From contig CAVVGB010000007.1 of assembly GCA_963747715.1 (NCBI GenBank), positions 124,001 to 188,000 of the forward strand: a DNA stretch of 64,000 nt, given 5' to 3'. Positions within the stretch are counted from its first letter, which is position 1, and each line of letters starts with the position of its first letter. The position numbers and the translations under genes were made by a program. The notes beneath the pieces were generated by a model that did not search any database, was not told the DNA's origin, and saw nothing but the letters and a program-made list of their open reading frames with translations. This DNA is from CAVVGB01 sp963747715. Lineage in GTDB: Bacteria > Actinomycetota > Thermoleophilia > Gaiellales > Gaiellaceae. Shown here piece after piece: positions 34,927 to 43,395 of this stretch.

Positions 34927-34960
34927 TAGCATAGCGGGCGCGATAATGAGAATCATTCTC
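34927..34960. promoter_or_regulatory. Fur box and overlapping divergent -10 boxes
   Basis: GATAATGAGAATCATTCTC at 34942-34960 matches the 19-bp Fur consensus at 17 positions. On the minus strand TATGCT (34933-34928) is the fur -10 box, 7 nt before its ATG. On the plus strand TAGCAT (34927-34932) overlaps it and could serve the small divergent gene. Confidence 0.8.
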
Positions 34961-35146
34961 GCAGTTAGCGTGCACGACTTCTCCCGCGACTGGGTCGACT
35001 ACGTCGTCCATTTCGGGATCGATGTGATGGGCACGCTCGCGACCCTGTACGCCCAGCGGTACTGCAAGCACCGCTCCCACCAGGTCCTCATCTGGTTCGC
35101 CCTCTCGGTGCTCGTCACCGTTGCGACGGTCAACCTCGTCGGCTGA
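34946..35146 (+). CDS. Small membrane protein divergent from fur
   Basis: At most 66 residues. From ATG at 34946, which lies inside the Fur box, it reads MRIILAVSVHDFSRDW; GTG at 34970 gives a 58-residue form starting at VHDFSRDWVDYVVHFGID. The core MGTLATLYAQRYCKHRSH is followed by a membrane helix (VLIWFALSVLVTVATVNLVG). Placement opposite fur with a shared Fur box suggests metal-regulated expression. Family unknown; the start is uncertain. Confidence 0.55.
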   Translation: MRIILAVSVHDFSRDWVDYVVHFGIDVMGTLATLYAQRYCKHRSHQVLIWFALSVLVTVATVNLVG

Positions 35147-35148
35147 CG

Positions 35149-35154
35149 TAGTCT
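35149..35154 (+). promoter_or_regulatory. Putative leaderless -10 box TAGTCT
   Basis: TAGTCT begins 3 nt after the TGA of the preceding small gene and lies 7 nt before a CTG at 35162, the only plausible start of the next frame. Confidence 0.45.
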
Positions 35155-35161
35155 CCGCTCC

Positions 35162-35365
35162 CTGCGAAGCGCGAAGCGCGCCATTCGAGCGGTTCGGCTG
35201 CTCGCCCGGGACGGGCGCATCCCGCGACCGTTGCGCTGGCTGGCCGCCATCGGCCTGCTGCCGATCCCGGGCCCCGTCGACGAGGCGGTCCTGCTGCTCG
35301 TCGCGCTGCTCCTCTGGCTTTGCCGCCGTGAGTCGTTGGGCGACGCGTGGCGGCGCGCAGCGTGA
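35162..35365 (+). CDS. Small membrane protein with apparent CTG start
   Basis: A 67-residue frame with no ATG, GTG or TTG before its conserved-looking part. It reads LRSAKRAIRAVRLLARDGRIP, then RPLRWLAAIGLLPIPGPVDE and a membrane helix AVLLLVALLLWLC, ending RRESLGDAWRRAA. A TAGTCT box 7 nt before the CTG and a GTGA overlap with the next gene both support it. It is in the same frame as the previous small gene, separated by TGA, so read-through is a weaker alternative. Confidence 0.5.
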   Translation: MRSAKRAIRAVRLLARDGRIPRPLRWLAAIGLLPIPGPVDEAVLLLVALLLWLCRRESLGDAWRRAA

Positions 35366-36639
35366 GCGTCCTCGTCATCGGGCTCGACGGTGCCCCGGCC
35401 GCGCGCGTGCTCGAGCTCTGGCGCGACGAGCTCCCAACCATGCGGGGCCTGATGGAGCGGGGCGCGTACGGCGTGCTGCGGAGCTGCGACCCGCCCATCA
35501 CGGTGCCGGCGTGGACGAGCATGACCTCGTCGCGCAGTCCCGGCGCGCTCGGGCTGTACGGCTTTCGCAACCGTCGCGACCGCTCCTATAGCCGGGCGGT
35601 GCTCGCCGACGCTCGTTCCGTGCGCGTGCCGCGGGTGTGGGACGTGCTGTCCGCGCGCGGGCGCGACGTGATCGTCCTCGGCGTCCCGCAGACGTATCCG
35701 GTCTCGCCAGTGAACGGCGTAATGGTCTCGTGCTTCCAAGCGCCCGCGCGCGCTGAGACGTATCCCGCCGAGCTCGAGCTCGTCGACTACATGACCGACG
35801 TTCCCGCTTTTCGAAGCCACGACAAGTACCGCATCCGGCGTGACGCTGAGGAGATGACGGACAAGCGCTTCCGGCTTGCCGAACAGCTGCTCATCACGCG
35901 CCCGTGGGATCTCTTCTTCATGGTCGAGATCGGAACCGACCGCATCCAGCACGCCCTGTGGCGCTCACAGAACGCCGTGCTGGACTACTACCGACTTGTC
36001 GACGAGAGGCTCGGGCGGCTCCTCGAGCTCGTCGGTGAGGACACCGCCGTCCTCGTCGTCTCCGACCACGGCGCCAAGAGCATGGACGGCTGCTTCCACG
36101 TGAACGAGTGGCTCCGGCGTAGCGGATATCTCACGCTTCGAGCCGAACCTTCCGAGCCGACGCCGCTGACGCCCGAGCTCGTCGACTGGGAGCGCACGGT
36201 CGCCTGGAGCGACGGCGGCTTCCACGCGCGCGTGTACATGAACGTGGCGGGCCGCGAACCGGCGGGCATCGTCACTGCGTCGGAGTACGACGACGTCCGC
36301 GGCGAGCTCCGGTCGAAGCTCGCGGAGCCCGGCGTGACCTACCGCCCCGAGGATCTGTACGACGAGGTCAACGGCGTCGCACCGGACCTGCTCGCCTACT
36401 TCGGCGACCTCCATGTGCGCACGAGCGCGCTCGTCGGCACGGATTCCCTTTACTCACGGGAGAACGACACCGGGCCCGACGAGGCCAACCACGATCACGA
36501 CGGCGTCTACATCCTCGCCGCCGACGGGGTTCGCACCGGCCCGCGTGCAACGAGGAACATCCACGATGTCGCCCCGACGATCCTCGCGCTCCTCGACGAG
36601 CCGATCCCCGCCGAGATGGAGGGAAGCCCGCTTCTCTAG
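35362..36639 (+). CDS. Type I phosphodiesterase/nucleotide pyrophosphatase family protein
   Basis: A protein of about 425 residues in the alkaline phosphatase superfamily. Metal and nucleophile motifs are VIGLDGAPA at the N-terminus, PAWTSMTSSRSPG with the likely Thr nucleophile, IGTDRIQHALW, VVSDHGAKSMDG and the C-terminal NHDHDGVYILAADGV. No signal peptide is seen. GTG at 35362 overlaps the preceding stop; GTG at 35347 would add five residues. It may cleave nucleotide-sugar or lipid-linked phosphodiesters. Confidence 0.86.
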   Translation: MSVLVIGLDGAPAARVLELWRDELPTMRGLMERGAYGVLRSCDPPITVPAWTSMTSSRSPGALGLYGFRNRRDRSYSRAVLADARSVRVPRVWDVLSARGRDVIVLGVPQTYPVSPVNGVMVSCFQAPARAETYPAELELVDYMTDVPAFRSHDKYRIRRDAEEMTDKRFRLAEQLLITRPWDLFFMVEIGTDRIQHALWRSQNAVLDYYRLVDERLGRLLELVGEDTAVLVVSDHGAKSMDGCFHVNEWLRRSGYLTLRAEPSEPTPLTPELVDWERTVAWSDGGFHARVYMNVAGREPAGIVTASEYDDVRGELRSKLAEPGVTYRPEDLYDEVNGVAPDLLAYFGDLHVRTSALVGTDSLYSRENDTGPDEANHDHDGVYILAADGVRTGPRATRNIHDVAPTILALLDEPIPAEMEGSPLL

Positions 36640-37451
36640 ACGGACTGCTGCTGGAGGAGCGCGTAGCCCTCCCGCAGATACGGCGTGCGGTCGAGCAGAG
36701 CCGGAATGTCGGCGGGGGCGAAGACGCCTTCCTCGGTCACGTACGAGTCGATCTGCTCGGGCGGCGTCAGGTCGAAGCGGTCCTCGCCGGGCTCGCGCGG
36801 ATCGACCGGTGCGAGCTTCATCACCTCGCAGGCGACGATCACAAGCACGCCGGCGCCGGAAGCCGTCTTCGTCAGGTCACGAGTCCCGGTCTTGTTGATG
36901 AGCGAGCCATCGCGGAACACGGTGTCCGCTCCGACGAGGAGCAGGTTGACGGTCTCCACCGCATGGCCGGCGTCCTCGTCGTTCACAAGCTCCGTCGTCA
37001 AGCCCTGGGCGCGCAGGCCCTCTTCCAGCTCACGGCCCTCCTCGCCCGGTTCCGAGACCGTGCACACGATGCGGTCAGGCTGGGTGTGCAGGAGCGCCTC
37101 GGCCACGGTCGCCGAGTTCGAGTGCGTCATGACGACGCCGACCCCGTCCAGATAGGGCTGGAGCAGGACGGCTATGGCGCGTGCTGCCCGCTCGCGGGCG
37201 GCCATGAGGGCGCGTGCCTCTTCCACCATGTGCTCCGGGCTGCGGCCGGCCGCCAGCACCCGTCCGAGTGCGCCGGAGATCGCGCCCATCGCGGGCCGCG
37301 CCGCCACCATTGCGCGCGCGACCTCGACCGGGTCATGGCCGGCCTCGATCGCGTCCGCCACGGCTTCGACCGCCTCCCGCGCGAGCCAGCTCGCGCCGTG
37401 CGTATCGTCGTTGGCGACTCGCTCTACTCGCTCTGCCAGTTTCGCGTCCAC
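36636..37451 (-). CDS. Initiation factor 2B alpha/beta/delta-like protein
   Basis: A 271-residue protein of the eIF-2B/MtnA/ribose-1,5-bisphosphate isomerase superfamily. Landmarks are THSNSATVAEAL, VSEPGEEGRELEEGL and VGADTVFRDGSLINKTGT. In bacteria such proteins are usually sugar-phosphate isomerases; which one cannot be told here. GTG at 37451 has GAGGAGG just upstream, and TAGGCT lies further upstream, giving a short leader. Its stop shares CTAG with the phosphodiesterase stop. Confidence 0.82.
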   Translation of the reverse strand: MDAKLAERVERVANDDTHGASWLAREAVEAVADAIEAGHDPVEVARAMVAARPAMGAISGALGRVLAAGRSPEHMVEEARALMAARERAARAIAVLLQPYLDGVGVVMTHSNSATVAEALLHTQPDRIVCTVSEPGEEGRELEEGLRAQGLTTELVNDEDAGHAVETVNLLLVGADTVFRDGSLINKTGTRDLTKTASGAGVLVIVACEVMKLAPVDPREPGEDRFDLTPPEQIDSYVTEEGVFAPADIPALLDRTPYLREGYALLQQQSV

Positions 37452-37543
37452 GCAGCCTCCTCGAGATCAGCCTAGCCGCTTCGGTCGGCGTCCGCTTCCG
37501 GAAAAAGCGGTGATTACAGGCGTTTCTTTGATCTTCGCGATGG

Positions 37544-37549
37544 TAGCCT
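37544..37549 (+). promoter_or_regulatory. Putative leaderless -10 box TAGCCT
   Basis: TAGCCT lies 9 nt before the ATG at 37559; the intervening bases hold no clear ribosome binding site. Confidence 0.55.
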
Positions 37550-37558
37550 CCTCCTGGC

Positions 37559-38527
37559 ATGGCCGAGATAGAGCCGGTTCCCGCGCCTCTTCGGGACGTC
37601 GTCGACGTCCCGGCGCCGGACATTTCGCTCGTCGTTCCCGTCTACAACGAGCGCGAGACACTCGAAGAGGTCTACCGCCAGGCGGTCGCTGCCCTCGAGG
37701 CGATCGGTCGGCCGTACGAGATCATCGTCGTCGACGACGGCTCGAGCGACGGGACGTGGGAGCTCGTCAAGCGGCTGAACGAGCAGGACGCCCAGCTTCG
37801 CGCCGTTCGGTTCAAGCGCAACTTCGGCCAGCATCCCGCCATGCACGCGGGCCTCGTGCGCGCCCGTGGCGACATCGTGGTGACGATGGACGGCGACCTC
37901 CAGAACTCGCCTTCCGACCTGCCCAAGCTCATCTCGGCGATCGACGGGGGCGCCGACGTCGCGAGCGGGCGCCGGCACAGCCGTGAGGATGCGTGGGGGC
38001 GGACGCTTCCCTCGCGCGTCATCAACATCATGCTGCGCCGCTTCACGAAGTCCGACATCACCGACTTCGGCTGCGCCTTCAACGCCTACTCGCGGGACGC
38101 GCTCGTTCCCGTCCTCGGCGTGATCGGCAAGCAGAAGTTCACGAAGGCGCTCGTGCTCGCCACCGGCGCCAACGTCGTCGAGGTCGACCTCGAGCACCGT
38201 GCCCGCCAGGGCCGCTCCCGCTACTCGCCGCTACGGCTGGCGCGCCTCGCGCTGCACGTGCTGGCCGGCTTCTGGCCCCAGCCGATCCAGTGGGCCGGCG
38301 TCATCATCGGGACGCTCTGCGGGTTCCTCTCCGTCGCCACCGGCATCTGGGCGACGGTCGTCTGGGCCGTGCGCGGCGATTTTCCCGGCTTTCTCTACCT
38401 AGGCGCGCTCGTCCTCGGCGTGCTCGCCGTGCAGGGCTTCATCCTCGCGCTCGTCGGCGAGTACCTCGGCCGCATCCAGCGCGACGTCGAGGGCCGGCCT
38501 CTCTACACCGTCGACACCGAGCTGTAG
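37559..38527 (+). CDS. GT2 glycosyltransferase, undecaprenyl-phosphate type
   Basis: A 322-residue DPM1/ArnC-like enzyme that moves a sugar from a nucleotide to a polyprenyl phosphate. Landmarks are SLVVPVYNERETLEEV, IIVVDDGSSDGTWE, VRFKRNFGQHPAMHAG, the DxD-like MDGDLQNSPSDLP and the C-terminal pair of membrane helices at about 233-300. The product would be a lipid-linked sugar donor for membrane GT39/GT-C enzymes such as the one encoded convergently next door. Confidence 0.92.
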   Translation: MAEIEPVPAPLRDVVDVPAPDISLVVPVYNERETLEEVYRQAVAALEAIGRPYEIIVVDDGSSDGTWELVKRLNEQDAQLRAVRFKRNFGQHPAMHAGLVRARGDIVVTMDGDLQNSPSDLPKLISAIDGGADVASGRRHSREDAWGRTLPSRVINIMLRRFTKSDITDFGCAFNAYSRDALVPVLGVIGKQKFTKALVLATGANVVEVDLEHRARQGRSRYSPLRLARLALHVLAGFWPQPIQWAGVIIGTLCGFLSVATGIWATVVWAVRGDFPGFLYLGALVLGVLAVQGFILALVGEYLGRIQRDVEGRPLYTVDTEL

Positions 38528-38537
38528 CGAAGCTTCC

Positions 38538-38631
38538 GGGCCGGGCATGCCCGGCCCCTACTCGTCCGAGAGCGGACGCGTAAGGAGTCGCGATCAGAAA
38601 TGAAGAGGTAGGGGCGGGACATGTCCCGCCC
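38538..38631. repeat. Inverted pair of palindromic REP-like units
   Basis: GGGCCGGGCATGCCCGGCCC (38538-38557) and GGGCGGGACATGTCCCGCCC (38612-38631) are perfect 20-nt palindromes. The first is flanked by TTCC and CTACTC; the second, read on the other strand, by TTCCC and CTACCTC. They are thus two inverted copies of one element about 54 nt apart, between convergent genes, and could also act as a two-way terminator. Confidence 0.7.
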
Positions 38632-38636
38632 GGGAA

Positions 38637-40080
38637 CTACGCAGCCGCGATCGCGGCTTCGACAGCGCCGCGCGCCTTGACGACGAACGGATCCGCATCG
38701 AGCCCGGCGAGCTCATCCTGGATCGCGCGCAGCACCGCGACGCGGTCGACGAACGGGCCGCTCGTGACGAGCATCCGCCACGAATCGTCCTGGGGCACCG
38801 CGATGAAGACCCGCAGCACCGGATAGTCGGCCTCGTCGAGCTCCCGTAGCAACAGCTCGGGCCGTGCGCGGCTGACGACCGTCGCTCTTCGCCGTCTCGG
38901 GCAGACGCGCTCAGGTACACGGGCGAGTAAGGGAAGAGGACGTCTCGCTGGCCGACCTGCTCCCGCACGAGAGCCGCCGGCGCGGCGAGGTTGGCGGGCT
39001 CCGCGGCCTCGAGCACGCGCGGATCCTTGACGGCGTTCCCCGGCGCCAGGAAGACGACCGCGGCGAGCGCGGCCACGCCGACGACGCCCACACGTGCGGC
39101 GGCCACGCCGACCAGCGCCGCCCACACCGGCAGTAGGAAGATGAAGTAGCGCGACGAGAGCGGCGCCGGGTCCCCCGCGCGCGCGAGGACCAGAAGAAGC
39201 GCGGAGGAGGCGAAGAGCCCCGCCGCGTAGGCGACGAATGGGAGCGAGCGCCGTCGCAACAGGAAGAGGCCGGCCACGGCGAGACCGATCACGAGGACGA
39301 GCAGCACGCCGGTCCCGCCGCTGAGCCCTCCAAGCACCTCGCGGGCGAAGTCGCCGACACCGCGCTGCTGCGTGAGCGATTCGCCTCCGAGGCCCACCGA
39401 GAAGCGGTCGAGAAGCCGCAGGTCGGCGACGAGGAACGGGACGACACCGAGCGCGATCAGGAGCGTGGGGAGCGCCGGCCGGAGCGGCCGCCCGCGCCAC
39501 ACAGCAAGCGCGACGCGGCCTCCACAGCGAACGGAACGATCCCGTACGGGTGCGACGCAGGCAGGAGCAGGGCGGCCAAGGCTGCGAGCGCCGCCGCCTG
39601 CGCGGTCGGCCGCTCGAGAGCGCGCACGAACAGATCGGCCGCCAGCGCGGCGGCGAAGACGAAGAGGGCGTACATGCGCCCGAAGCTCCCGTACAGGAGC
39701 AGGAGATCCGAAGCCGCCACGACGAGCGCGGCGGCCACGCCCGCGGTGCGCCCGCCCAGGCGGCGCCCGAGGTCGTAGCAGAGCAGCACTGCGCCAACGG
39801 CGAACACGATCGACAGCGCCCGCAAGGCGACGGGTGACGGGTCGAGCGCGAGGGTCACGTGCGCCAGCAGGAAGTGCAACGGCGCCCCGCCGCGGTCGCC
39901 CATCACCGTCTCGACGATCTCGTTCAGAGGCCTTGCGGCGATCAGGCCGGCGAGCGCCTCGTCGTCGTAGATCGGCTTGCCGCCCGCGTCGCGAACGAGC
40001 CGCGTCAAGAGATAGGCAAGCGCCGCGCCGACCGTGGCGACAACGGCAACGATCGGCAGCCACTGCGCTTCGGTTCGCAA
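38637..40080 (-). pseudogene. GT39-like membrane glycosyltransferase, two frameshifts
   Basis: A GT-C membrane enzyme split over three frames. The N-terminal part starts at TTG 40080 (LRTEAQWLPIVAVV) and holds YDDEALAGLIAARPLNEIVETVMGDRGGAPLHFLLAHV and YDLGRRLGG. The frame changes at about 39490-39530 into AVWRGRPLRPALPTLLIALGVVPF and the later membrane segments, and again at about 38880-38910 into RELDEADYPVLRVFIAVPQDDSWRMLVTSGPF to the stop. The total length is two bases short of a multiple of three, fitting two single-base deletions. Restored length is about 481 residues. Confidence 0.8.
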
Positions 40081-40089
40081 GCCCGTGGG

Positions 40090-40095
40090 TAGACT
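40090..40095 (+). promoter_or_regulatory. Putative leaderless -10 box TAGACT
   Basis: TAGACT lies 7 nt before the GTG at 40103 in the divergent gap; identical in sequence and nearly in spacing to the box before the DedA gene. Confidence 0.6.
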
Positions 40096-40102
40096 CGCGC
40101 GA

Positions 40103-41114
40103 GTGAACGGCAAGCGCATTCTCGTAACGGGCGGGGCGGGCTTCATTCCGTCCAATTTCGCCCGCCATCTTCTCAGCGCCACGCCGCATGAGGTCGTCGT
40201 CATCGACGCCCTCACGTACGCGGGCAACCTCGACAACCTCGCCGACCTGATGGACCACGAGCGCCTCTCGTTCGTCCACGGCGACATCCGCGATGCCGAG
40301 CTCGTGGCCGACGTCGTGGCCGACGTCGACGTGATCGTCAACGCCGCCGCCGAGTCGCACGTGGAGAAGTCGATCCTCGAGGGCGCGTCCGAATTCGTGA
40401 CGACGAACGTCGAGGGAACCCAGATCCTGCTCGACGCGATTCGCCGCACGCCGGTCGAGCGCTTCGTCCTCTTCTCGTCGAGCGAGGTGTACGGAACGGC
40501 CGAAAGCGAGCCAATGGACGAGGAGCATCCGCTCAACCCGCGCAGCCCATATGCAGCGACGAAGGCGGGTGCCGACCGCCTCGCCTACTCGTACTACGTC
40601 ACCTACGAGCTGCCGATCGTGATCGTGCGTCCGTTCAACACGTACGGGCCGTACCAGCATCCGGAGAAGCTCATTCCGCGCTTCGCGACGCAGGCGCTCT
40701 GCGACGAGGCGATCACCATCCACGGCGACGGCCACGCGAGCCGCGATTGGGTGTTCGTCAACGACGTCGCTGAGGGCGTCGAGGCCGCCATCGAAGCGGA
40801 TCTCGACGCGGTCGCCGGTGAGGTCATCAACCTCGCGACCGGCCGCGACCTGTCCGGTCGCCGAGATCGCCGACCTCGTCATCGAGACGCTCGGCAAGCC
40901 CGCCTCCCTGAAGACGAACGTGCCCGAACGCCCCGGGCAGGTGGATCGTCACATCGGCTCGACGGAGAAGGCCAAGCGTCTCCTCGGCTGGGAGGCGAAG
41001 ACGCTCTTCGAGGACGGCCTCGAGCAGACGATCGCGTGGTATCGCGACAATCGGGCGTGGTGGGAGTCACCGCTTCGCGCTCAACCGGATCAGGTAAGCG
41101 CCTTCTCGTCCTAG
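40103..41114 (+). pseudogene. RmlB-like NAD-dependent nucleotide-sugar dehydratase, frameshifted
   Basis: A short-chain dehydrogenase of the dTDP-glucose 4,6-dehydratase type. VTGGAGFIPSNFARHLL binds NAD, and SPYAATKAGADRLAYSYY carries the YxxxK-like region. The frame reads to VINLATGRDL and then is lost; one base over it continues VAEIADLVIETLGKPASLKTNVPERPGQVDRHIGSTEKAKRLLGW and ends at 41114. One extra base in TCCGG at about 40853-40857 explains it. Restored length is about 336 residues, normal for the family. Confidence 0.85.
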
Positions 41115-42287
41115 GCGCGGGCCCGGCTCAGCTCGGTCTGCTCCGCGCCGCGCGTGAGCGCGACGTCTTCGTCATCGCCTGCGACCGCGACCCGCAGGCG
41201 CTCGGCTTCGAGTACGCAGACCGGCGCGCCATCGTCTCGGCCGAGGACGAGGCGGCGATCACGGCGCTCGCCAAGGCCGAAGGGATCGACGGCATCATCG
41301 CGCCGGGCATCGACTGGCCGGTCGCGATCGCGGCGCGCGTCGCCGAACGGCTCGGGATTCGCCACCCGCTTCCCTCGGACGTGGCCGCGCTTTGCGTCTC
41401 CAAGCTCCGCCAGCGCGAACGCCTCGACGAGCACGGCGTGCCGCAACCACGGTGGTCGTTGACGACGACGGCCTCCGACGAGCTTCCGGTCCCCTGCGTC
41501 GTCAAGCCGCCCGACCGCCAAGGGCAGAAGGGGCTGACGCTCGTGCGCGAGCGCGACGAGCTGAGGGAGGCGATCGCATTCGCCGTTGCCGAGTCGCGCT
41601 CCGACGTCGCGCTCGTCGAGGAGCTCGTCGACGGCCCCGAAGTGACGGTGAACGCCTTTTCCGTCGGCGGCGAGTTCTTCCCGCTGACCGTGACCGACCG
41701 TCTCACCGCCGAGCCCGCCCGCCTTCGGCGTGGCGCTCGCGCACGCCTGGCCGAGCGACGTGCCGAACTGGGAGGACGCGGTCGGCGTCGTGCGCTCGGC
41801 GGCCGTCGCGCTCGGCATCACGGACGGCCCGACGTACACACAGGTCCGCTTCGGGCCCGACGGCCCGAAGGTGATGGAGCTGGCGGCGCGGCTCGGCGGC
41901 GGCCACGACGCGGAGCTCTGCCACGTCGCGCTCGGCTACGACCTGAACGGCTTCGCTCTCGCGGCCGCGCTCGGTGGCGATCCGGAGGTGGCGCCCACGA
42001 GGACGGACACCCCCGGCGGCGCCTGCGTTCGCTTCCTCGTCCCGCCCCAGGGCGTGCTCGAAGCCGTGACCGGGCTGGAGGAGGCGTCCCAGGTGGAAGG
42101 AGTGGTGGACGCGCGCATCTACCGCCGGCCCGGCTTCGAGTTCGGCCGCTTCGAGCGTGGGGCCGACCGCGCCGGCTTCGTGCTGGCCACCGGTGATTCC
42201 AAGGCGGACGCGCTCGCGCGGGCCGATCGCGCCGCGGCTCTCGTACGCTTTGAGACAGCCGATGTCGAAGCTCGAGTCCAGGCGTAG
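41060..42287 (+). pseudogene. ATP-grasp ligase-like protein, frameshifted
   Basis: An ATP-grasp enzyme of the carbamoyl-phosphate-synthase-like group. The pre-ATP-grasp part begins KRLLVLGAGPAQLGLLRAARER, and PCVVKPPDRQGQKGLTLV and EELVDGPEVTVNAFSVGGEFF are the ATP-binding segments. After DRLTAEP the frame is lost; one base over it continues PAFGVALAHAWPSDVPNWEDAVG and ends at 42287. One extra base at about 41705-41722 explains it. Start GTG 41060 overlaps the RmlB-like gene; GTG 41057 is equally possible. It may ligate an amino acid or similar group to a sugar. Confidence 0.78.
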
Positions 42288-43395
42288 CACCTTCCTCTCC
42301 TTCCAACCGCCGGCCATCGGCGAGGAGGAGATCGCGGCCGTCACGGAGACGCTCCGAAGCGGCTGGCTGACGAGCGGCCCGCGCGCGGACGAGCTCGAGC
42401 AGCGCTTCGCGGAGGTCACGGGCGCCGAGCACGCCGTCGCGCTCGCCTCGGGGACCGCTGCAATGCACCTTGCCCTCGTCGGCCTCGGGGTCGGTCCCGG
42501 CGACGAGGTGATCACGAGCCCGATCACGTGGCCCGCGACCGCCAACGTCGTCGTGCACGTCGGCGCCACCCCCGTCTTCGTCGACGTGCACGATTCCGAC
42601 CTCAACATCGACCCCATCGAGGTCGCCAAAGCAGTGACGCCGAGGACGAAGGCGATCCTCCCAGTCGACCTCGCCGGCCAGCCCGCCGACCTCGACCCGC
42701 TGCTCGACCTCGGCGTTCCGGTCATCGAGGACGCCGCGCACGCTGTCGGCGCCGAGTACCGCGGGCGGCCGATCGGGTCGATCGCAGCCGCGACGTGCTT
42801 CTCCCTCTATGCGACGAAGAACGTCACCTCGGGCGAGGGCGGGGTCGTCACGACGAAGGACGAGGCGCTCGCGAACGACCTGCGCGAGCTTCGCTTCATG
42901 CGTCGCGGCGACGGCTCGCTCTACGACATCCGTGTCGCAGGCTTCAAGGCCAACCTTTCCGACGTCCTCGCCGCGATTGCGCTCTGCCAGCTCGACAAGC
43001 TCGAGACGCACGCCGAGATCCGCCGCCGGCACGTGCATGCCTACGACGCGGCGGTCGAGGAGCTCGAGGGCGTCACTCCGCTCGAGCGCGACCCGCGCGA
43101 CGAGCACGCGATGCACCTGTACGTCGTTCGCATCGACGCGGAGAAAGCCGGCGCCGACCGCGACGCCTACCAGCGCTCGCTCGCGGAGGAGAACATCGGC
43201 ACGAGCATCCACTTCCTGCCGGTGCACACGCTCAGCTACTACCGCGCGCACTATCCGGACCAGGCGCGGTTGCCGATCGCCGAGCGCGCAGGCAGTGAGG
43301 TGCTCTCGCTGCCGCTCTCACCGGCGCACTCGGACGCCGACATCGGGGATGCGATCGAGGCGCTGCGCCGCGTGCACGCCTCGTTCACCGGTTGA
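42262..43395 (+). CDS. DegT/DnrJ/EryC1 sugar aminotransferase
   Basis: A 377-residue PLP enzyme. The cofactor lysine is in SLYATKNVTSGEGG, with ASGTAAMHLAL and EDAAHAVGAEYRGRPIG as further landmarks. It is a different branch from the aminotransferase at 16413, nearer to PseC/ArnB types (SFQPPAIGEEEIAAVTETLRSGWLTSGP). ATG at 42262 overlaps the ATP-grasp gene by 26 nt. With the preceding dehydratase it should make a 4-amino-4,6-dideoxy sugar for a surface glycan. Confidence 0.92.
   Translation: MSKLESRRSTFLSFQPPAIGEEEIAAVTETLRSGWLTSGPRADELEQRFAEVTGAEHAVALASGTAAMHLALVGLGVGPGDEVITSPITWPATANVVVHVGATPVFVDVHDSDLNIDPIEVAKAVTPRTKAILPVDLAGQPADLDPLLDLGVPVIEDAAHAVGAEYRGRPIGSIAAATCFSLYATKNVTSGEGGVVTTKDEALANDLRELRFMRRGDGSLYDIRVAGFKANLSDVLAAIALCQLDKLETHAEIRRRHVHAYDAAVEELEGVTPLERDPRDEHAMHLYVVRIDAEKAGADRDAYQRSLAEENIGTSIHFLPVHTLSYYRAHYPDQARLPIAERAGSEVLSLPLSPAHSDADIGDAIEALRRVHASFTG

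Noticed and set aside
34946..35365. One 139-codon gene read through the TGA at 35144
   Set aside because: Both parts share a frame, but there is no read-through signal, and a -10 box sits right after the TGA; two small genes explain it better.
38594..40897. One 767-codon minus-strand gene covering the GT39 region
   Set aside because: Only its middle part matches the GT39 protein; the first third is antisense to the RmlB-like gene and the end is out of frame. The real gene uses three frames.
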